This document shows, in pieces, positions 8,510 through 15,558 of a stretch of DNA of 64,000 nt. A program made the translations under genes and the position numbers. The notes below the pieces were generated by a model. That model was not told the origin of the DNA. It saw only the letters and a list, made by a program, of their open reading frames with translations, and made no database searches. Source of the DNA: Geomonas diazotrophica (lineage in GTDB: Bacteria > Desulfobacterota > Desulfuromonadia > Geobacterales > Geobacteraceae); contig NZ_JAHLMF010000010.1 of NCBI RefSeq assembly GCF_018919385.1, positions 1 to 64,000 of the forward strand, read 5' to 3'. Within the stretch, counting starts at the first letter, position 1, and every line of letters starts with the position of its first letter.

Positions 8510-9574
8510 TCATTTCGCCCTCTCGTACTGCACCGGCCAGGGAACGTCGGCTCCCAGCGCCTTGGCGGCGTGCAGCGGCCAGTACGGGTCCCGCAGCATG
8601 GCGCGCGCGAGTAGTACGGCATCGGCCAAGCCGGTCGCCACGATCTGCTCCGCCTGGACCGGGTCGGTGACGACACCCACCGCTCCGGTCGGGATGCCGA
8701 CTTCCTGCCTGATGGCCGTTGCAAAAGGGGTCTGGAAGCCGGGGCCAAACGGCGGCATGGCCTCGGGAACCATCCCCCCCGAGGAGCAATCGATGAAATC
8801 GATCCCCATCTCCTTCAAGGCCCTGGTCAGGTACAGGGTCTGCTCCAGGTCCCACCCCCCTTCCATCCAGTCCGACGCCGAGACCCTCACGAACAGGGGG
8901 AGGTGCTCGGGCCAGAGGTCGCGCACCGCCTTGGCGACCCTGAGCGGAAACCGGCAGCGGTTCTCCAGGGAGCCGCCGAAATCGTCGGTGCGCCGGTTGG
9001 AGAGCGGAGACAGGAACTGGTGCAGCAGGTAGCCGTGCGCCATGTGGATCTCGGCCACCTCGAAGCCGGCCTCGACGCTGCGCCGGGCAGCCGCGGCGAA
9101 TTGTCCGAGGAGCGTCTCAAGGTCCTCCAGGGTCGCCTCGCGGGGGATCACCGGCTCCTCGGTGGAAAAGGGAACCGGGCTGGGGGCGATGGTCTGCCAG
9201 CCGCGGTGGTTGACGTCTACCGGTCGGCCTCCCTTCCAGGGAAGGTCGGTTGATGCCTTGCGCCCCGCGTGCGCGAGTTGGATGCCCGGGACCGAACCCT
9301 GCTCCTTGATGAAGCGGGTGATGGGTGCGAAGGCGGCGGCGTGCTCGGCGCTCCAGATGCCGCTGTCGTCCGGGGAGATGCGCCCCTGCGGCGTGACCGC
9401 GGTCGCCTCGACCATGACCAGGCCGGCGCCCCCTACGGCCCGGCTCCCAAGGTGCACCATGTGCCAGTCGGTGGGGAGCCCGTCTTTGCTGGAGTACATG
9501 CACATCGGGGAGACGAAGATGCGGTTCTTGAAGACCAATTCCCGCAGGGTAAGAGGTGTGAAAAGGATGCTCAT
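8510..9574 (-). CDS. Old Yellow Enzyme, YqjM class (NADH:flavin oxidoreductase)
   Basis: The 354-residue TIM-barrel FMN enzyme matches the 'thermophilic-like' YqjM/xenobiotic-reductase class. Visible markers are FKNRIFVSPMCMYSS with the class-specific Cys near residue 24, IQLAHAGRK near 98, HMAHGYLLHQFLSPLSNRRTD near 172 with the substrate-binding His pair, and FGGSLENR. These enzymes reduce activated C=C bonds (enones, nitro compounds) using NAD(P)H. The physiological substrate is not evident from neighbours. MutM lies 100 bp upstream on the same strand, but the gap makes a shared operon uncertain. Length is normal (YqjM is about 340). Confidence 0.9.
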   Translation of the reverse strand: MSILFTPLTLRELVFKNRIFVSPMCMYSSKDGLPTDWHMVHLGSRAVGGAGLVMVEATAVTPQGRISPDDSGIWSAEHAAAFAPITRFIKEQGSVPGIQLAHAGRKASTDLPWKGGRPVDVNHRGWQTIAPSPVPFSTEEPVIPREATLEDLETLLGQFAAAARRSVEAGFEVAEIHMAHGYLLHQFLSPLSNRRTDDFGGSLENRCRFPLRVAKAVRDLWPEHLPLFVRVSASDWMEGGWDLEQTLYLTRALKEMGIDFIDCSSGGMVPEAMPPFGPGFQTPFATAIRQEVGIPTGAVGVVTDPVQAEQIVATGLADAVLLARAMLRDPYWPLHAAKALGADVPWPVQYERAK

Positions 9575-9674
9575 GCTGGAAAACCTCCCGAAGCTTATGT
9601 GATGTGACAGGGGTGCAGTTCCTGCGGCAGTTTAGCAGGCATTGGAACGACTTCAACGATAGGGGCCGCTGCCT

Positions 9675-10505
9675 TCACCGTGGCGACCGGTGCTCCGGCT
9701 GGCACTCCGCGCAGAAAAAGGTGGAGCGGTTGCCGAGTCTTCCCCTGCGGACGGGGGTGCCGCATTCCCGGCAGGGGAGCCCTGCCCGCCCGTAGACGTA
9801 GAGCTGCTGCGGGAAGTAGGCGAGCCGCTCTTCGGTTTTCAGAAAGTCCATGGTTGAGCGCCCGGTGGCGATGGCGGTGGCGAGGGTCTCCTTGATGGCG
9901 GCGACCAGCGCGGCACAGTCGGCCGAGGACAACTCCCCTGCCGGGGTGTCCGGGTGCAGCCGGCAGCGAAAGAGGCTTTCCGCGGCGTAGATGTTGCCGA
10001 TTCCGGCCACGACCGCGCTGTCCATCAGGAAGCGCTGCAGGGCGACTTTCCTGCCTCGGCTCAGCCGGTAAAGGTACTCCGGGGCGAAGGCATCGGTGAG
10101 CGGTTCGGGACCGATCTTGCGGAGCAACTGGTGTTGCAGCGGGTTCGAACCGGCGAAATGGATCGAGCCGAAGCGGCGCGGGTCGTTCAGCCGGAGCACG
10201 ATTCCGGAATCGAGCCGCAGGTCGAAGTGGTCGTGGGGCCCCGGCGCGGCCGAGGCGGGCACCAGACGCAGGTGGCCGGTCATCCCCAGGTGCAGCAGCA
10301 GTGAGCCTGCGCCGCAGTCGAGGATCAGGTACTTGCCGCGCCGCTCCACCGATCGGACCGTCTGCCCAGCGAGGAGCTGGGAGAGCCCCTCCGGGACCAT
10401 GTTGCGCAGTTTTGGGATGTAAAGCTCGACTGAGGCGATGCGCGCGAGGGTCAGGTGGTCCTTTATCCCCAGCCGCGTGACTTCGACTTCGGGTAACTCT
10501 GGCAT
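9675..10505 (-). CDS. mutM: formamidopyrimidine-DNA glycosylase
   Basis: The 276-residue protein begins MPELPEVE, which supplies the catalytic Pro (after Met removal) and Glu of Fpg. The beta-hairpin lysine is in ERRGKYLI near residue 58, and the helix-two-turn-helix includes AGIGNIYAAE near 169. A C-terminal zinc finger has C-x2-C and C-x2-C (CRECG and CAECQ). It excises 8-oxoguanine and ring-opened purines and cleaves the abasic site. The normal GG before RSTF in the finger is LGN here, a mild departure. A small Cys-rich gene lies 12 bp upstream on the same strand. Confidence 0.95.
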   Translation of the reverse strand: MPELPEVEVTRLGIKDHLTLARIASVELYIPKLRNMVPEGLSQLLAGQTVRSVERRGKYLILDCGAGSLLLHLGMTGHLRLVPASAAPGPHDHFDLRLDSGIVLRLNDPRRFGSIHFAGSNPLQHQLLRKIGPEPLTDAFAPEYLYRLSRGRKVALQRFLMDSAVVAGIGNIYAAESLFRCRLHPDTPAGELSSADCAALVAAIKETLATAIATGRSTMDFLKTEERLAYFPQQLYVYGRAGLPCRECGTPVRRGRLGNRSTFFCAECQPEHRSPR

Positions 10506-10517
10506 GATCGCTCCCGG

Positions 10518-10703
10518 TTACTTGTCCAGGGCCATTGGGCTGCAGACGTTGTCTTCGGAGTTGGCCTCCGTCCCACAGGTAAAACAGACGACCGTCGGGC
10601 TGCTGGTAAGGTGAGCGACCTCTTCCAGGCGTCCGGCGCTTTTGAGCATGCAGATGTGTCCGGTGTGTTTCGCTCCGCAGTGGCAGGTGCCGGTGGCTTC
10701 CAT
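10518..10703 (-). CDS. small Cys-rich protein, possible zinc ribbon
   Basis: A 61-residue protein with CHCG near the start and CFTCG near residue 40, plus single Cys at 18 and 54. This pair of C-x-C/C-x2-C knuckles suggests a small metal-binding fold. A GGGG-rich ribosome-binding site precedes the ATG, and mutM begins 12 bp after the stop, so the two are probably cotranscribed. I do not recognise the family, and a link to DNA repair is only suggested by position. Confidence 0.6.
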   Translation of the reverse strand: MEATGTCHCGAKHTGHICMLKSAGRLEEVAHLTSSPTVVCFTCGTEANSEDNVCSPMALDK

Positions 10704-10804
10704 GGTGATCCCCCTTTGTCTGATGTTTCCTTAATTACTACTGCAAACATGCTGTGGCAGTCAACTCTTAGGTCGCACATTGTCACCGGCCTCGCTGCAA
10801 TGAT

Positions 10805-10832
10805 TTGAAAACTGACATTGATTTTTTATAAT
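10805..10832 (+). promoter_or_regulatory. sigma70-type promoter for the PAS kinase gene
   Basis: TTGAAA (10805-10810), a 16-bp spacer and a consensus TATAAT (10827-10832) lie in an AT-rich stretch about 140 bp before the kinase start. Confidence 0.7.
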
Positions 10833-10880
10833 TTATTGTTGCTACTTTGACGGATTGTGTTTATATTAAAAAAACTTTAT

Positions 10881-10912
10881 CTGTGACTGCCCCGGCGGTG
10901 TGGCAGAGACAG
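10881..10912 (+). other. hairpin in the leader of the PAS kinase gene
   Basis: CTGTGACTGCC and GGCAGAGACAG form an 11-bp stem with two central mismatches and a 10-nt loop. It lies between the promoter and the ribosome-binding site. It has no U-run, so it is not a terminator; its role is unknown. Confidence 0.4.
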
Positions 10913-10973
10913 TGGTGGAACTGCAGGTAGTTTGCCGAGGTGCTTGGACAGATCGTTGCCCAAGGGGGAGCAC

Positions 10974-13370
10974 ATGAATCGATTGTCGCAGGTAAACCAG
11001 GTCACCGATCATAACAACAGCGCTCCCCGCACCTGCATCGGGGGCGACGCCCTGGCCGTATCACCACCGGCTTTGCCTGCCCCCCCCTACGAGCAGGTGC
11101 TGCGCAACATGTTCTGGTCGGCCCCCTCGGGGGTATACCAGACCGACACGCAAGGGCGGCCTTTGGCTTCGTCTCCTTGTTGTTCCGCAGGCCCTGGCGA
11201 CGCTGGGACCCACCGGATGGGCTATCTCAATCCCCAGGAGCGAGAGGGCCTGGCTACCTCATTCCAGGCCGCGATGGAGGCGGGGCAGCAGTGGAACCAG
11301 CAGTTTCAGTACCATTTTGCCGATGGCGCCGTCTCACGTCTCCGGGCGGTCGTCGCCCCGTTGCGCGGCGCAGACGGTCTCCTGATCGGCTACCAGGTCT
11401 GCACCATCGACACCACGGCCCAGTATGAAGCCCACCAGGAGCTTGCGCTCAGCGAAGACCGCCACCGGGTCGCGCTCGACGCGGCGGAGTTGGGGATCTG
11501 GGACTTCGATGTCGCGGAAAACGACTGTTACTTCAGCCCCTACTGCTACGAGATGCTGGGCTATAGCGGCGGACAGATGCAGGTGCGCCTCGAGGACTGG
11601 ACCAACATCATCCATCCGCAGTACCTCGAGAACGCGCGCCGCGTGCTGGAGAACTGCATCAGCGGCGCCATCGAAAAATTCGAGATCGAGTTCCGCCTGA
11701 AAACCAACGAGGGGAAATGGCACTGGTTCCGCTGTACCGGCAAGGCTGCGGAGCGCGACGCATCCGGCAAGGCGCGCCGGCTGGCCGGTACCCTGCTGGA
11801 CATAAACCAGGCCAAGCTCATGGAGCACCTGTTGCAGATGGAGCACGGCCTGCTGAACCTGATCACGGCTACCAGCCCTGTCGGCATCATGTTCATCGAG
11901 TCCGACGGCAACACCACCTTCGTAAACCCGAAGGCGGAGCGGATCCTCGGGTTGACCAAGCAGCAGATGGCACACAGGGAGCCCCCTGTCATCGACTCGA
12001 TTTTCTCGGCGGAACAGGAACAGCACACCGGCGGCGAACTTTCGCTGGGTCAGATCCTGGAACAGGGACGCTGTCTGCTGCAGTCCTGCTTCATCTTCAC
12101 CCGGCCTGACGGCAGCAGCGCGGTGCTCTCCATCAGCACCGCTCCCTTCCTGGACACCGCCAGCACCGTGAGCGGGACGGTGGTGACCCTGGAAGACGTG
12201 ACCGAGCAGAAAAAGCGCGAGCAGGTGCTCGCGGACAACGACCGCCTGCTGCGGGAGACCCAGAGGATCGCCCAGTTGGGGAGCTACGTCCTCGACCTGG
12301 CCAAGGACCAGTGGGTCTGCTCCAGCAAGCTGGAGGAGATCCTGGGAATCGACGCAGCCTATCCGAAGACCTTGCAGGGGCACTTCGAGATCGTGCACGA
12401 GGAGTTCCGGGAGCAGTTCATCGACAGTTACCGTGCCGCCATAAGCAACGACCGCCCCTTCGAACACGAATACAAGATCAGGAGGCACAACGACGGCGAG
12501 GAACGCTGGGTGACCGAGTGCTGCGAACTGACCAGGGATGCGGGCGGAAAGCAGGCGCGCATGATCGGAACCATCAAGGACATCACGGAGAGAAAGGCCG
12601 CCGAGGAGGCGATCCGCAACCTCAACGACGAGCTGGATCGCCGGGTCATCGAGAGGACCTCGCAGCTCGTGGCGGCCAAGAAGGAGATAGAATCCTTCAG
12701 CTACTCCGTCTCGCACGACCTGCGCGCGCCGCTGCGGCACATCAACAGCTACAGCTCGATCCTGGTCGAGGAGCATGGCAATTCCCTCCCGGAGGAGGCC
12801 CGTTACTACCTGGAGCGCATCTGCACCGCCAGTAACCGGATGGGGAAACAGATCGACGACCTGTTAGCCCTCACCCGGGTCGGGCGCGCCATCATGAAAC
12901 GGAGCACCTTCAACATCAGCCAACTGGCCGCCGACGTGGTGGACATGCTCAGCGACGAATCCGACAACCCGCCGGAATTCGTGGTCCAGCCGGGGATCAG
13001 CGCCTTCGGCGACAGCGCCTTGGTGAGGCTCGTGCTGCAGAACCTCCTGGGCAACTCGGTCAAGTACTCCTCCCGCACCCTCTCCCCGCGCATCGAGTTC
13101 GGCCAGACCCTGGTCGGGGGAAGGCACGCCTTCTTCGTCAGGGACAACGGGGTGGGCTTCGACATGGCCTACGTCGAAAAGCTGTTCCAACCTTTCCAGC
13201 GCCTGCACGGCTCCGAGTTCGAGGGGACCGGCATCGGCTTGGCCACCGTGCGACGCATCATCGAACGCCACGGCGGCAGCATCTGGGCAGAAGGAAAAGA
13301 GCATGAGGGTGCGACTTTCTACTTCACCCTCTCCAACCCACGCAAAGCCGACGGCACCTCTCGCCGCTAG
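10974..13370 (+). CDS. cytoplasmic sensor histidine kinase with four PAS segments
   Basis: The 798-residue protein has no membrane helix. PAS-like segments begin near residues 30, 165, 295 and 425, each followed by a PAC-type strand region (for example EDVTEQKKREQ and KDITERKAAEE). The H-box SVSHDLRAPLRH has its His near 581, and the HATPase domain (about 680-790) contains DNGVGFD and GTGIGLATVRRI. There is no receiver, so the partner is in trans. The ATG at 10974 is chosen over an in-frame ATG at 10932 because AAGGGGGAG lies just upstream. The first PAS segment is compositionally odd around residues 62-85 (see findings). Confidence 0.88.
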   Translation: MNRLSQVNQVTDHNNSAPRTCIGGDALAVSPPALPAPPYEQVLRNMFWSAPSGVYQTDTQGRPLASSPCCSAGPGDAGTHRMGYLNPQEREGLATSFQAAMEAGQQWNQQFQYHFADGAVSRLRAVVAPLRGADGLLIGYQVCTIDTTAQYEAHQELALSEDRHRVALDAAELGIWDFDVAENDCYFSPYCYEMLGYSGGQMQVRLEDWTNIIHPQYLENARRVLENCISGAIEKFEIEFRLKTNEGKWHWFRCTGKAAERDASGKARRLAGTLLDINQAKLMEHLLQMEHGLLNLITATSPVGIMFIESDGNTTFVNPKAERILGLTKQQMAHREPPVIDSIFSAEQEQHTGGELSLGQILEQGRCLLQSCFIFTRPDGSSAVLSISTAPFLDTASTVSGTVVTLEDVTEQKKREQVLADNDRLLRETQRIAQLGSYVLDLAKDQWVCSSKLEEILGIDAAYPKTLQGHFEIVHEEFREQFIDSYRAAISNDRPFEHEYKIRRHNDGEERWVTECCELTRDAGGKQARMIGTIKDITERKAAEEAIRNLNDELDRRVIERTSQLVAAKKEIESFSYSVSHDLRAPLRHINSYSSILVEEHGNSLPEEARYYLERICTASNRMGKQIDDLLALTRVGRAIMKRSTFNISQLAADVVDMLSDESDNPPEFVVQPGISAFGDSALVRLVLQNLLGNSVKYSSRTLSPRIEFGQTLVGGRHAFFVRDNGVGFDMAYVEKLFQPFQRLHGSEFEGTGIGLATVRRIIERHGGSIWAEGKEHEGATFYFTLSNPRKADGTSRR

Positions 13371-13711
13371 TCCACACCTGCCCGGACGAAAACCATCCCC
13401 GTGGGGCGCCCCCCTGTCACCCCTTCTTTTTTCGTCATTACTAAAACAGTGTCTGTCTGTTGCGCCGGAATGCCGGTTTCACCAGTTGGCAAGGCGGACC
13501 CCGCCACAACACGAACCGTCTTGGATTTATCGAAAGACCGCGATGTCCCACGGGAGGTGCGGAAATTATTCTGCGCGACCGGCTAAAAAATCCATTGTCA
13601 TTTTTGCAAAACTATGTTTTATGTATGTATACAGCTGCGCCAGACCCGTACCGGGAACGCAGCGTAGCAAAGGTATGCGAATCTGCCTGCCGTCTGTAAA
13701 GTGAGGGGCCT
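13371..13711. other. upstream region of the fadR-like gene
   Basis: The 340-bp gap holds no convincing gene. It contains the operator-like palindrome at 13472-13490 and an AT-rich stretch from 13585 to 13635 with TTGTCA at 13595-13600 and several TATG elements, where the promoter of the fadR-like gene most likely lies. No terminator for the kinase gene is obvious. Confidence 0.4.
13472..13490. promoter_or_regulatory. candidate FadR-type operator upstream of the fadR-like gene
   Basis: GCCGGTTTCACCAGTTGGC is an imperfect palindrome. Read on the minus strand it contains AACTGGTGAAACCGG, close to the TGGT-N3-ACCA core of E. coli FadR sites. The 11-mer AACTGGTGAAA recurs upstream of fadD at 22914-22924. 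Autoregulation is inferred. Confidence 0.4.
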
Positions 13712-14416
13712 ATGAGGAAAACCTGCCACATGGTGGAGAAGGCTTTGGTGGACGGGATGTTGAAAGGGGAGTTCAAGCCGGGTAGTCCGTTGCTAAGCGA
13801 GCGGGACCTGGCCGCGCGCTTCGACGTCAGCAGGGCGACGGTGCGGGAGGCATTGCAGAAGCTGCAGAATGCGGGATGGATCTCGGTTCAGCAGCGGCAT
13901 GTCACCATGGTGAAGGACTTTTGGTCCCAGGGAGACCTGGAGATCCTTTCCTCGATCACCAGGAACAGCGAGCCCTTCCCCTACGAGCTGGCCACCCACC
14001 TGCTGGAGTTGAGGGTCCAGTTTGCGCCGGATTACGCCCGCCGCGCGGTCGAGAACGATGCGGCCGGGCTGGCCGCTGTGCTGCGCAAGGCGGAGAAACT
14101 GCGCAACTGCTCCTCGGCGCTGGTCAACTTCGACTGGGAACTGCACCTGGCCATGGCGGTGATGTCGGGCAACCGCATCTATCCCCTGATGCTGAACAGC
14201 TTTGCCAGCGTCTATTCCAAACTCAGGTCTGCGCTCTTTTCAAAGGATAAGCACCGCTTGCAGCTGCGTGACTACTACCGCGAGCTGCTGGCCGCCGCCA
14301 ATGCCGGCAACGCCCTGCTGGCGGAAAACATCACACGAGCGGCCATGCTGATGAGGTTGAACGATTTCAAGCTGTACTTCGGCTCACTGTCCCCGGAATG
14401 CCCGGCACCCGCATAA
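13712..14416 (+). CDS. fadR: FadR-type GntR regulator of fatty acid metabolism
   Basis: The 234-residue protein has an N-terminal winged helix (LLSERDLAARFDVSRATVREALQKLQNAGW, about 27-57) and then the features of true FadR rather than general FCD regulators: VKDFWSQGDLEIL, matching VNNFWETSGLNIL of E. coli FadR, and VMSGNRIYPLMLNSFASVYSKL, matching [21 protein letters not shown]. Length agrees with E. coli FadR (239). In E. coli, FadR represses fad genes and is released by long-chain acyl-CoA. A leftward fad operon lies about 1.1 kb beyond this gene, with only a short kinase gene between, and the two share an upstream motif. The regulation of that operon is inferred. Confidence 0.85.
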   Translation: MRKTCHMVEKALVDGMLKGEFKPGSPLLSERDLAARFDVSRATVREALQKLQNAGWISVQQRHVTMVKDFWSQGDLEILSSITRNSEPFPYELATHLLELRVQFAPDYARRAVENDAAGLAAVLRKAEKLRNCSSALVNFDWELHLAMAVMSGNRIYPLMLNSFASVYSKLRSALFSKDKHRLQLRDYYRELLAAANAGNALLAENITRAAMLMRLNDFKLYFGSLSPECPAPA

Positions 14417-14432
14417 CCGCCCCCCCGCGAGT

Positions 14433-15332
14433 TCAGCTCCCCAGGGTGAAATAGAAGGTGGCCCCTGCGTTCACCTCCGCTTCCGCCCAGATCCTGCCGC
14501 CGTGACGGTTGATGATCCGCTGCACGATGGCGAGCCCGATCCCAAGGCCGGGAAATTCCTCTTCCCGGTGCATGCGCTGGAACGGACCGAAAAGCCGGTC
14601 GGAGAAGCGCATGTCGAAACCGGCCCCGTCGTCCCTCACGAAGTAGACCAGCTCCCCCCCCTCCTCTTTGCTGCCGAGTTCGATGGTGGCGGACTCCTTC
14701 TTGCCGGTGAACTTCCAGGCGTTCTCCAACAGATGCTCCAGGGCGGTCCGTAACAGCACCGCGTCCCCGTGCGCGGGGAGGTGCTCAGGGATCATGAAGT
14801 TCACCTTTCTCCCCGGTGCCCCCTCCTTTATGCATAAGGCGTAGCTTTTGGCCATCTGGGAGAGGTCGAGGTTCAAAAGGGTCATGTCCTGGCGCCCTAT
14901 GCGCGACAGAGCCAAAAGCGCGTCAACCAGTCCCTCCATCTTGCGGCCCGCCCGCACGATGCAGTCGAGGTAACTGTGGGCCGTCGGCTCCAGCGCCTCG
15001 CCGTAATCCTCGAGGAGGGCGTTGCTGAAGCCGATCAGGTGCCGAAGCGGGGCGCGCAGGTCGTGAGAAACCGAGTAGCTGAAGGTTTCCAGCTCCCGCC
15101 CCAGGTTTTCGGCGTTCCCCTTTTGCCTGGCCAGTTCCTCGTTCACCCGTCGGAGCTCTTGCTCCGCCTGGGCGAGCCTTGCCTCGCAGTCGTCAGCGGA
15201 CGGCGCCGGACGGCGGGCGGCCTGCTGCTGCGCCGGTTCCGCACCTTTGCGCTGCGCAGCCCGGTTCTCGCCGCTGCCGGGACTCTTTCGGGTGCCTGCC
15301 TCGCGCTCGCCTCTGCTTTTAGGCACTTCCAT
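14433..15332 (-). CDS. short cytoplasmic histidine kinase without sensor domain
   Basis: A 299-residue protein. An Ala/Gln/Arg-rich disordered start is followed by a coiled coil (about 45-85), the H-box SVSHDLRAPLRHLIGF near residue 95, and a HATPase domain with DDGAGFD and GLGIGLAIVQRIINRHGG. There is no PAS, GAF or membrane segment, so any signal must come through the coiled coil or a partner. The ATG at 15332 has GGAGGAG just upstream; an upstream in-frame TTG at 15350 has none. It lies between fadR and the fad operon, converging with fadR and reading in the same direction as fad, but separated from fad by a terminator hairpin. Confidence 0.85.
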   Translation of the reverse strand: MEVPKSRGEREAGTRKSPGSGENRAAQRKGAEPAQQQAARRPAPSADDCEARLAQAEQELRRVNEELARQKGNAENLGRELETFSYSVSHDLRAPLRHLIGFSNALLEDYGEALEPTAHSYLDCIVRAGRKMEGLVDALLALSRIGRQDMTLLNLDLSQMAKSYALCIKEGAPGRKVNFMIPEHLPAHGDAVLLRTALEHLLENAWKFTGKKESATIELGSKEEGGELVYFVRDDGAGFDMRFSDRLFGPFQRMHREEEFPGLGIGLAIVQRIINRHGGRIWAEAEVNAGATFYFTLGS

Positions 15333-15390
15333 GCGCTCCTCCCACTGCAACTGTCACAGCCCCGCTTAAAACTCTCTTAAGAACTCAATT

Positions 15391-15409
15391 TTGCCACAAG
15401 ATGTGGCAA
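15391..15409. promoter_or_regulatory. perfect palindrome upstream of the short kinase gene
   Basis: TTGCCACAAGATGTGGCAA has 8-bp perfect arms and a 3-bp centre. It lies 59 bp before the kinase start in an AT-rich promoter-like region and has no T-run on either side. It looks like an operator for a dimeric regulator. Confidence 0.4.
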
Positions 15410-15504
15410 TTCACCACTCATAAAAATAACATTTTTACTCACTGCGGCTACCTTCTGACAGCGTTTTTGGAACTGGTGTCGTGCAGGCTTTCCTCAGAAA
15501 GGAA

Positions 15505-15535
15505 CGGGCCGGTCCCGTAGTGAGGAACCGGCCCG
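15505..15535 (-). terminator. terminator hairpin of the fad operon
   Basis: CGGGCCGGT (15505-15513) and ACCGGCCCG (15527-15535) form a perfect 9-bp GC-rich stem 24 bp after the fadE stop. The following minus-strand sequence TTCCTTTC is only moderately T-rich. Confidence 0.65.
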
Positions 15536-15558
15536 CGCCGCTGTCACAACCTGCCTCG

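Noticed and set aside
13371-13711. c-di-GMP (GEMM) riboswitch upstream of fadR or elsewhere
   Set aside because: The region has short similarities (GGGAACGCAGC) but lacks the conserved GCAAA and GNRA-loop elements in the right order.
15470-15480. AACTGGT near the end of the fad operon as a FadR site
   Set aside because: Only the 7-base half-site is present, downstream of the operon, and such a short string is expected by chance several times in the window.
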